Shown piece by piece: positions 7,693 to 13,398 of a stretch of DNA of 20,561 nucleotides (position 1 is its first letter; every line of letters begins with the position of its first letter). The notes below the pieces were generated by a model. It worked only from the letters and a program-made list of their open reading frames with translations. It ran no database searches and was not told the DNA's origin. The stretch spans positions 1-20,561 of the forward strand of contig JAUHZW010000010.1 in NCBI GenBank assembly GCA_030425745.1, given 5' to 3'. This stretch comes from Actinomycetes bacterium (GTDB lineage: Bacteria; Actinomycetota; Actinomycetes; S36-B12). The position numbers and the translations under genes were made by a program.

Positions 7693-8533
7693 AGTAGCGG
7701 GAGCCGCGGCGGCGGGCGTACCAGGTGATCCCCAGCGCCACCGCCCCGATCGCGACACCGGCCCCGGCGGCCACTGCGGACCGCCGCTGCGCCTGCTCCC
7801 GCATCGCCACCGGCTTCGCGAAGTCGACGATCGGCCACTCGTTCTCCACCGCGACCTTGCGCAGTTCGGAGTCCGGGTTCACCGCCACCGGATGACCGAC
7901 CACCTCCAGCATCGGCAGGTCGGTGTGCGAGTCGCTGTACGCGTAGCACTCGGCGAGGTCGTAGCCCCGCTCCTCCGCCAGCGACCGCATCGCCTCGGCC
8001 TTGCCCTCGCCGTAGGCGTAGAACAGGATCTCGCCGGTGTAGGCGCCCTCCTCGATCGCGACCTGTGTGCCGATCGCGAGGTCCACACCCAGCCGCGCCC
8101 CGATCGGCTCGACGATGTCGGTGCCGGACGACGAGATGATGATGACGTCGCGGCCGGCCGCCTTGTGCTCGTTGATGAGGTCGACGGCCTCCTGGTAGAC
8201 CATCGGATCCACGATCTCGTCCAGCGTCTCGCCGACGATGCCCTGCACCTTGTCGACGTTCCAGCCCTCGACGAGCTTGGACATGTACTCCCGCATCGTC
8301 TCCATCTGGTCGTGGTCCGCGCCCGACGCGAGGTAGACGAACTGCGCGTACGCGCTGCGGACGACGTCGCTGCGACCGATCAGCCCCTCCTTGTAGAACG
8401 GCCGCGCGAACGCGAAGGAGCTGGACTTCGCGAGGATCGTCTTGTCCAGATCGAAGAAGGCCGCCTGACGCTGCCCGGAGGCCGCGTCGCCCACGACGTC
8501 ATCGGAAGCCATGACCCGACGGTACCCGTTCAT
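7691..8533 (-). CDS. HAD-superfamily IB phosphatase with C-terminal membrane helix
   Basis: 280 residues from the ATG at 8531-8533, preceded by GGAG at about 7 bases; a second ATG at 8510-8512 (273 residues) lacks such a site. All HAD motifs are present: FFDLDKT (nucleophile Asp28 and acid Asp30), IIISSSGTDIV (motif II Ser), GEGKAEAM (motif III Lys) and YSDSHTDLPMLEVVGHPVAVNPD (motif IV). This is subfamily IB, the SerB-like group that includes Mycobacterium Rv3661 and the Streptomyces 'inhibition of morphological differentiation' protein. The substrate is unknown. After ENEWPIVDFAKPV the chain ends in one transmembrane segment (SAVAAGAGVAIGAVALGITW) and a basic tail, so the enzyme is probably membrane-anchored with its catalytic domain in the cytosol. 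It is divergent from ssd and converges on the nuclease-like gene. Confidence 0.9.
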   Translation of the reverse strand: MNGYRRVMASDDVVGDAASGQRQAAFFDLDKTILAKSSSFAFARPFYKEGLIGRSDVVRSAYAQFVYLASGADHDQMETMREYMSKLVEGWNVDKVQGIVGETLDEIVDPMVYQEAVDLINEHKAAGRDVIIISSSGTDIVEPIGARLGVDLAIGTQVAIEEGAYTGEILFYAYGEGKAEAMRSLAEERGYDLAECYAYSDSHTDLPMLEVVGHPVAVNPDSELRKVAVENEWPIVDFAKPVAMREQAQRRSAVAAGAGVAIGAVALGITWYARRRGSRY

Positions 8534-8574
8534 CCACAGGCTCCGGCGGACCCGAGGTTGTCCACAGGATGAAC
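8528..8574. promoter_or_regulatory. divergent HAD/ssd control region: inverted repeat and DnaA-box-like site
   Basis: GTTCATCC (8528-8535) and GGATGAAC (8567-8574) are perfect inverted repeats; the left arm includes the HAD start codon. Inside, TCCACAGG occurs twice as a direct repeat (8533-8540 and 8561-8568), and 8558-8566 reads TTGTCCACA, an exact match to the actinobacterial DnaA-box consensus. The remaining leader to ssd (8575-8641) shows only the ssd ribosome-binding site. I see no clear -10/-35 pair. Confidence 0.4.
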
Positions 8575-8641
8575 ATCCGATCCGCGCAGCGCCCCTGCAC
8601 GACGCACCGTTGTCCTCCCATGACGACGGAAGAGGGAAGCC

Positions 8642-9679
8642 ATGGACAGGCCACTGGTGGTCAGCGAGGACCCGGAGCTGGTCGACGAGATCGTGCGGCT
8701 CGCGGCGGCGAACGGAGTCGAGGTGCATCTGGCGACGGATGCCGAGGCAGCCCGCAGCCGGTGGTCGCTCGCGCCGCTGATCCTCGTCGGCGTGGACCTC
8801 GCCGCCCGGGTCGCCGGCATGCGCCCGGAACGGAGACGCGACGTCGTGCTCGTCGGCCGGCACGTGGCCAACGCAGACTGGCAGCGGGCCGTCACGCTCG
8901 GCGCTGAGCATGTGGCCTGCCTGCCGGACGCCGAGCGCTGGCTCATCGACCGCCTCGCCGACAGCGGGGAGGGCCCGCCGACCAACGGCACCGTCGTGTC
9001 GGTGATGTCGACCGGCGGCGGCGCCGGTGCCTCGACCTTCGCCTCGGCGGCCGCGGCTCTGGCTGCCGAGGATCAGCGCGTGCTCCTGGTCGATCTCGAC
9101 CCCTCGGCCGGTGGGATCGATGTCCTCCTCGGGCAGGAGTCAACGCCGGCCACCCGCTGGGAGGAACTCGCTGCCACGCGAGGCCGGCTCAGTGCGACGA
9201 CCCTCCGTCAGGCCCTGCCGGAGTGGGCGGGCGTCTCGGTCCTCTCGTGGGGTCGGATGGGTGCCGGACGCATCGAGCCCGATGCGCTGTCCTCGGTGCT
9301 CGACGCCGGCGAGCGTGGGTTCGACCTCGTGATCCTCGACGTCGCCCGGTGGCTGGACGCAGCCACGGAGTTGGCCCTCGCGCGCTCGCATCGAACGGCT
9401 CTCGTCACGGCAGCGACCGTGCGCGGTGTGGCGGCCACGGCCCGGCTGACCGAGGGGCTCGCGGACCGCAGCGCCTCGCTGGGTCTCGTCGTCCGACGCC
9501 ATCCGGGAGGTGTCAGCCCCGACTCGGTGTCGGCGAGTCTGGACGCGCCCGTCCTCGGCGACCTTCCACACGTGCCCTCGCTCGCCCGACGCTGCGAGTC
9601 CGGCGAGGGACCGGGCCTGCGTGGCGGATACGCCCGTGCGGTCCGTCGGACACTCCCGTGGATCGCAGGCGTGCGATGA
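8642..9679 (+). CDS. ssd: septum site-determining protein Ssd (CpaE/MinD-like, Tad-locus head gene)
   Basis: 345 residues, ATG start with GAAGAGGGA just upstream. The first 110 residues resemble a degenerate receiver-like domain, followed by a MinD/ParA-type P-loop domain: VVSVMSTGGGAGASTFASAA (deviant Walker A, residues about 118-137), VLLVDLDPSAGGIDVLLG (148-165), and FDLVILDVARWLD as Walker B. The Walker A lysines of true MinD (GKGGVGKT) are missing: the loop reads GGGAGAST. This is normal for the Ssd group (compare Mycobacterium Rv3660c) and suggests weak or absent ATPase. In Tad systems CpaE/TadZ-like proteins place the pilus machine in the cell; mycobacterial Ssd also affects septum formation when overproduced. 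Its TGA overlaps the tadA ATG (ATGA), so it is the first gene of the pilus operon. Confidence 0.9.
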   Translation: MDRPLVVSEDPELVDEIVRLAAANGVEVHLATDAEAARSRWSLAPLILVGVDLAARVAGMRPERRRDVVLVGRHVANADWQRAVTLGAEHVACLPDAERWLIDRLADSGEGPPTNGTVVSVMSTGGGAGASTFASAAAALAAEDQRVLLVDLDPSAGGIDVLLGQESTPATRWEELAATRGRLSATTLRQALPEWAGVSVLSWGRMGAGRIEPDALSSVLDAGERGFDLVILDVARWLDAATELALARSHRTALVTAATVRGVAATARLTEGLADRSASLGLVVRRHPGGVSPDSVSASLDAPVLGDLPHVPSLARRCESGEGPGLRGGYARAVRRTLPWIAGVR

Positions 9680-10821
9680 CCGGCATGCTCGTCGACCGGG
9701 TGCGCTCCCGGCTGCTCTCCACCGGCGGCGACGCCACCCCCGGGCGCGTCGCCGCCGCCCTGCGTGATGAGGGTCTCGTGCTCGGCGACGATGCCGTCCT
9801 CGACCTCGTCCGGCTGCTGCGCCAGGAACTCGTCGGCCTCGGTCCCCTCGAACCCCTGGTCCTTGACCCCACGACGACGGACGTCCTTGTCAACGCCCCG
9901 GATGCCGTGTGGGTCGATCGGGGGCGCGGTCTGGAACGTGTCGATGTGCGGCTCGGAACCGAGGCGGATGTGCGCCGGCTTGCCCAGCGCCTCGCCGCGA
10001 CGGCCGGGCGACGGCTCGATGATGCTGCGCCGCATGTCGACGCCCAACTGCCCGGCGGAGTCCGCTTCCATGCGGTGCTCGCTCCCGTGGCGGTCGACTC
10101 CACGGTGATCTCGCTGCGGGTGCCGTCACGGCAGGCGCTGACCCTGGAGGCGATGGTCCAGCGCGGGACCATGGACGACGAGACCGCGGCGCTGCTCCGC
10201 GACATGGTGCGGGCGCGCCTGGCGTTCCTGGTGTCAGGCGGAACGGGGTCGGGCAAGACCACGCTGCTGTCCGCGCTGCTCGGCGCGGTTCCGCACACCG
10301 ACCGGATCGTCGTCGTCGAGGACTCCACCGAGTTGGCTCCCGCGCATCCTCATGTGGTGCGCCTGCAGTCCAGGCTCGCCAACGTCGAGGGTTCGGGAGC
10401 CGTCTCGAGCCGCGACCTGGTGCGGCAGGCGCTGCGGATGCGACCGGATCGGCTCATCGTCGGCGAGGTGCGCGGCGCGGAGGTCGTCGACCTGCTCGCC
10501 GCCATGAACACCGGGCATGAGGGCGGGGCGGGGACGGTCCACGCCAACGCTGCGGAGGACGTCCCGGCCAGACTCGAGGCCCTCGGACTGATGGCCGGGC
10601 TCGACCGGCCCGCGCTGCATGCCCTGCTCGGGGCGGGTGTCGATGCGGTGATGCATCTGGGGCGACGCCCGACGGGGCAACGCGTTCTGACCGGGCTGCA
10701 CCTGCTGGAGCCGGGGGAGGGCGGCGTCGTGCACACGGTGCCGGCCCTGCAGCGCTGTGGTGACGAGCTGATCCGGGGAACCGCGTTCGCAGAGCTGCGT
10801 CATCGGATCGACCGGCCATGA
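9676..10821 (+). CDS. tadA: TadA/CpaF-type pilus assembly ATPase
   Basis: 381 residues; the ATG overlaps the ssd stop as ATGA. The frame is open further upstream, but that part is ssd in another frame and the family N-terminus (VRSRLLS... LRQELVGLGPLEPLV) begins here. It is the cytoplasmic hexameric ATPase that drives Flp-type pilus assembly. Motifs: VSGGTGSGKTTLLSALLG (Walker A, Lys194), IVVVEDSTEL (Asp box), RPDRLIVGEVRGAEVVDLL (Walker B, 257-274) and GHEGGAGTVHAN (His box, 280-291). The conserved LEPLVLDPTTTDVLVNAPDA of the N-terminal domain is also intact, so the protein should be active. The stop overlaps the tadB start (ATGA). Confidence 0.95.
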   Translation: MTGMLVDRVRSRLLSTGGDATPGRVAAALRDEGLVLGDDAVLDLVRLLRQELVGLGPLEPLVLDPTTTDVLVNAPDAVWVDRGRGLERVDVRLGTEADVRRLAQRLAATAGRRLDDAAPHVDAQLPGGVRFHAVLAPVAVDSTVISLRVPSRQALTLEAMVQRGTMDDETAALLRDMVRARLAFLVSGGTGSGKTTLLSALLGAVPHTDRIVVVEDSTELAPAHPHVVRLQSRLANVEGSGAVSSRDLVRQALRMRPDRLIVGEVRGAEVVDLLAAMNTGHEGGAGTVHANAAEDVPARLEALGLMAGLDRPALHALLGAGVDAVMHLGRRPTGQRVLTGLHLLEPGEGGVVHTVPALQRCGDELIRGTAFAELRHRIDRP

Positions 10822-11522
10822 TCATCATCGCTGCGGCGCTGGCAGCGCTGGCCGCGACCCTCGCGCTGCGATCAGCGGCCGACCAGCGCATCGCGTCGAT
10901 GTCGGGCTCCGCGAACGGATCTCCGACCGCCGCGGTGCGATCGTCGGCGCAGCTGTGGTGGCGTCGGCGCGGCATCGGGCCGGGCTCGCGCCGACGCAAG
11001 GCCCGTCACCGCGCCCGGGTGCTGCAGGCGATCGGTGCCTTGGCGGCAGAACTCGAGGCGGGTGCCCCTCCGCATGACGCGCTCCTGCGCTCCCAGGGTG
11101 AGCCGAGCGTCTGGCCGCAGGCCGCGGTCGCTGCCCGCTGGGGAGACGGCGTCGCGGAGGCACTGGACCGTGATGCAGAGTCCGATCTGGTGCTGGGTCA
11201 GGTCGCCGCGTGCTGGCGCGTCGGGTCGCGCGGCGCCGGGCTGGTCGAGGCCATCCAGCACGTGGCTGCATCGGCCCGTGCTGCCGAGGACGTGCGGGTC
11301 GAGATGGAGGCCCAGTTGGCCGGACCGCGCTCCACGGCTCGGCTGCTGTCGATCCTGCCCGTCGTCGGTCTGGGTCTGGGAGTGATGCTCGGAGCGGATC
11401 CGCTGACGTGGCTGCTCGGCTCGCTGCCGGGCCGTCTCTGCCTCGGCGTCGGTGGGGGGCTCACCCTCATCGGGATGTGGTGGACGGGCCGGATCGCCGC
11501 CGGCGTGGAGCGTCGGCTGTGA
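10818..11522 (+). CDS. tadB: TadB-like type II secretion F-domain membrane protein
   Basis: 234 residues; the ATG overlaps the tadA TGA. It has an N-terminal helix (MIIIAAALAALAATLAL), a cytosolic F domain (RVLQAIGALAAELEAGAPPH, followed by WRVGSRGAGLVEAIQHVAAS), and two C-terminal helices (LLSILPVVGLGLGVMLG and LGVGGGLTLIGMWWTG). TadB and TadC form the inner-membrane platform on which the TadA ATPase acts. At 234 residues it is shorter than classical TadB (about 300) but normal for the reduced actinobacterial set. The region between helix 1 and the F domain is Arg-rich and poorly conserved. The stop overlaps the next GTG. Confidence 0.88.
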   Translation: MIIIAAALAALAATLALRSAADQRIASMSGSANGSPTAAVRSSAQLWWRRRGIGPGSRRRKARHRARVLQAIGALAAELEAGAPPHDALLRSQGEPSVWPQAAVAARWGDGVAEALDRDAESDLVLGQVAACWRVGSRGAGLVEAIQHVAASARAAEDVRVEMEAQLAGPRSTARLLSILPVVGLGLGVMLGADPLTWLLGSLPGRLCLGVGGGLTLIGMWWTGRIAAGVERRL

Positions 11523-12247
11523 CCGCGCTCGCGGCGCTGCTCTGCGGTGTCTGCGTCTGGTGGTGGCTGCCCGACCGTCCCGATGATCGGCTTCGGCATC
11601 TCGGGCGACGGCGGTCGGGGAAACCGGCACGAGGTGCCGATGATGCGGGCCACCTGCGATGGCTGGCGGCCGCGGTGGCGGCAGTCGGCCTGTTCGTCCT
11701 CCTCGGCGGAGTGGTGGGAGCGGTCGCCGCGCTGGTGGCGCTGGTGCTCGTGCCTCGCCTCGTCGGCCGACTCGAGCCGCGGTCCGTACGGCAGCGGCGC
11801 GATCGGCTCACCCGTCAGTCGGCGCTCCTGGCCGACCTGCTGGCCGCGACGCTGGCCTCCGGGGCGACGGCCCGGGATGCCCTCGACGTGGCCGCTCACG
11901 CCGTCGGCGAGCCGACCGCCTCCTTCCTCGCACCGGTGGTCGGGGCGATCGATCTGGGCGCGGATCCGGTCGAGGCCTGGGACGGCGTCGATCCACCGGA
12001 GGCACATCGGGCGATCGTGGATGCCCTGCGGCGCGCGCACCGGTCCGGTGCTCCCGCATCGGGTGTGCTCGCCCGCGCTGCAGATGACCTGCGCCGCGAG
12101 CACCGGCGTGAGGTCGAGGTCGCCGCGCGCGCCGCGGGCGTGCGGGCGGTGGCGCCCTTGGCCGCCTGCTTCCTGCCGGCCTTCCTGCTCATCGGGGTGG
12201 TGCCCGTCGTCGCCTCACTGGCCTCCGGCCTCGTCGGGATCCTGTGA
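11519..12247 (+). CDS. tadC: TadC-like type II secretion F-domain membrane protein
   Basis: 242 residues; the GTG overlaps the tadB TGA as GTGA, the pattern of the preceding junctions. It has an N-terminal helix (TALAALLCGVCVWWWLP), a second hydrophobic pair (LAAAVAAVGLFVLLGGVVGA, then VAALVALVLVPRLVG), an F domain (SALLADLLAATLASGATARD, then ALRRAHRSGAPASGVLARAA) and a C-terminal helix (FLPAFLLIGVVPVVASLASG). The F-domain pattern and gene order make it the second platform protein. The longer open frame from 11210 is rejected because its first 103 residues lie across tadB in another frame. A short hairpin (12241-12258) covers its stop. Confidence 0.87.
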   Translation: MTALAALLCGVCVWWWLPDRPDDRLRHLGRRRSGKPARGADDAGHLRWLAAAVAAVGLFVLLGGVVGAVAALVALVLVPRLVGRLEPRSVRQRRDRLTRQSALLADLLAATLASGATARDALDVAAHAVGEPTASFLAPVVGAIDLGADPVEAWDGVDPPEAHRAIVDALRRAHRSGAPASGVLARAADDLRREHRREVEVAARAAGVRAVAPLAACFLPAFLLIGVVPVVASLASGLVGIL

Positions 12248-12369
12248 CTGTCCACAGGCGCGCAGATCGTGGTCACCCATCCCCAGTTCCGAACTGCCCC
12301 CTGTTGCGCGGTCGGGCGAGCGGCGAGCGTGGCGTCACCGGGTTCACCGGCGGTGCCGATGGTCGGCAC
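12241..12369 (+). promoter_or_regulatory. gap and leader upstream of the pilin gene: three small inverted repeats
   Basis: The 157 bases between tadC and the pilin hold three small dyads. CCTGTG/CACAGG (12241-12246, 12253-12258) spans the tadC stop and includes CTGTCCACA, a DnaA-box-like 9-mer. CAGTTC-C-GAACTG (12284-12296) could be a protein-binding dyad. GTGCCGA-TGG-TCGGCAC (12353-12369) is a tight hairpin 36 bases before the pilin ATG. The gap breaks the ATGA-coupled series, so a separate pilin promoter is likely, but I could not identify a -10/-35 pair. Confidence 0.4.
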
Positions 12370-12404
12370 ATCCGCGAGAGCGGGCACCTGTTGAGGGAGT
12401 TCCG

Positions 12405-12614
12405 ATGAAGAAGATTTCCGTGACCAGTCACGTGGCACGCATCCGGAAGCACATGAAGAACGACGACGGACTGTCGACGGCAGAGTACGCCGTCGGCACC
12501 GTTGCAGCCGCCGGCCTGGGCGGCGTTCTCATCAAGCTGCTCACCAGCGATGAGGTCCGCAACCTCATCTGGACGCTGGTGAGCGGTGCTTTCGAGACGA
12601 TGCTGGGCGGCTGA
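12405..12614 (+). CDS. Flp-type pilin (DUF4244 family)
   Basis: 69 residues, ATG with a strong GAGGGAG site 6 bases upstream, the best in the cluster, as expected for a major structural subunit. A short basic leader ends in NDDG, followed by LSTAEYAVGTVAAAGLGGVL: cleavage after Gly would leave Glu at +5 and Tyr at +6, the class IVb (Flp) prepilin signature G|xxxxEY. The hydrophobic helix (about 28-45) is followed by a short conserved tail (LLTSDEVRNLIWTLVSGAFE). This is the DUF4244 type found in actinobacterial Tad loci (Mycobacterium Rv3656c region). No prepilin peptidase is in the window, so processing must depend on an enzyme encoded elsewhere. Its stop overlaps the next ATG (TGATG). Confidence 0.93.
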   Translation: MKKISVTSHVARIRKHMKNDDGLSTAEYAVGTVAAAGLGGVLIKLLTSDEVRNLIWTLVSGAFETMLGG

Positions 12615-13036
12615 TGCTGCAGAACCGGGCGTCGTCCCGCTGGTGGAGGTGTGAGCGCCTCCGCCAGCGGGACGACGGCAGTCGAGCCGGTGCCTGCGCG
12701 GACGATGGGATGGTCATCGCCGAGACCGCGATCGCCATCCCGGTGCTCATGGCCGTGGCCGCGGCTCTGATCTGGGGCCTCTCTCTGGTGGGGACGTCCC
12801 TCGGCATGGCCGACACCGCGCGCCAGATCGCCCGTGACGTCGGTCGGGGGGTCGGGATCGACGACGCCGTCCGCGGGGCGCGCGTGCCGGAAGGGCAGCG
12901 CGTCTCGGTGGACACGCAGGGAGACTGGGTCACCGTTCACGTCACGCACAGTGCCGTGACGCCGTTGCCGTTTCTCGATGGACTGGCCGTTCCCCTTGAG
13001 CAGTCGGTGACGATGCCACGGGAGTGGTCGTGGTGA
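12614..13036 (+). CDS. TadE-like minor pilin
   Basis: 140 residues; the ATG shares a base with the pilin stop (TGATG). An unusually long Arg-rich leader ends at ADDG, followed by MVIAETAIAIPVLMAVAAAL: Gly32 before the hydrophobic helix and Glu37 at +5 give a TadE-type pseudopilin signature. The rest (LGMADTARQIARDVGRGVGI, then RVSVDTQGDWVTVHVTHSAV) is the small extracytoplasmic domain of this family. The equivalent gene is Mycobacterium Rv3655c. The first part of the gene is part of a very strong RNA hairpin (12630-12677), which may explain the odd leader sequence. The stop overlaps the next start. Confidence 0.87.
   Translation: MLQNRASSRWWRCERLRQRDDGSRAGACADDGMVIAETAIAIPVLMAVAAALIWGLSLVGTSLGMADTARQIARDVGRGVGIDDAVRGARVPEGQRVSVDTQGDWVTVHVTHSAVTPLPFLDGLAVPLEQSVTMPREWSW
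12630..12677 (+). promoter_or_regulatory. 20-bp stem-loop just downstream of the pilin stop, inside the TadE-like 5' coding region
   Basis: Arms 12630-12649 and 12658-12677 pair over 20 positions with one G-U wobble (12644 with 12663) around an 8-base loop (TGTGAGCG). It starts 16 bases after the pilin stop codon. No T-run follows, so it is more likely an mRNA-stabilising or ribosome-slowing element than a full terminator; it would raise pilin over downstream gene products. Confidence 0.7.
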
Positions 13037-13398
13037 CGGGCGATCGCGGTGCGGCGGCGGTGTGGAGCTTGGCGCTGACCGTGGCACTCGTGTCCGTCGC
13101 CCTTGTCATCGCGATGGTCGGCGGTGTCGCGGTGTCGCGGGCACGCGCAGCGACCGTTGCGGATCTCGCCGCCGTGGCCGGCGCTCGCGACGCATCGTGT
13201 GACCATGCGCGGGCCGTCGTCGAGAGCAACGGCATGCGGCTGGCTCAGTGCTCGCTGGATCAGGGGGATGTCGTGGTCCGCGTGATGGTCGCGCCTCCCG
13301 CGTCGGCGCAGCGGGTGGCATCTGCGCTCGGTGCCGACCTGGGCGACATCGAGGCTCAGGCACGTGCCGGCTATGTGCTGGCGGACAGCCCCGGCTGA
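13033..13398 (+). CDS. TadE-like protein of the helicase/secretion neighbourhood (TIGR03816 type)
   Basis: 121 residues from the GTG at 13033, which overlaps the previous TGA (GTGA) and has GGGAG 8 bases upstream; in-frame GTGs at 13024 and 13030 are less well placed. The sequence GDRGAAAVWSLALTVALVSV, then ALVIAMVGGVAVSRARAATV, gives one N-terminal membrane helix followed by the ADLAAVAGA motif typical of Rv3654c-like proteins and TadG/TadE-like minor components. The remainder is a small domain with two cysteines (DASCDHA, LAQCSLD) that may form a disulfide outside the membrane. The family is known for always lying beside a DEAH helicase and Tad genes, as here. The function is unknown. Its last 28 bases overlap the convergent helicase gene. 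Confidence 0.87.
   Translation: MTGDRGAAAVWSLALTVALVSVALVIAMVGGVAVSRARAATVADLAAVAGARDASCDHARAVVESNGMRLAQCSLDQGDVVVRVMVAPPASAQRVASALGADLGDIEAQARAGYVLADSPG

Noticed and set aside
8569..8907. Small plus-strand open frame starting before ssd
   Set aside because: Arg/Gly-rich product in another frame of ssd; no ribosome-binding site and no similarity.
8534..8911. N-terminal extension of the HAD gene to 8911
   Set aside because: The extra part is antisense to ssd, has no HAD similarity and skips a start with a GGAG site at 8531-8533.
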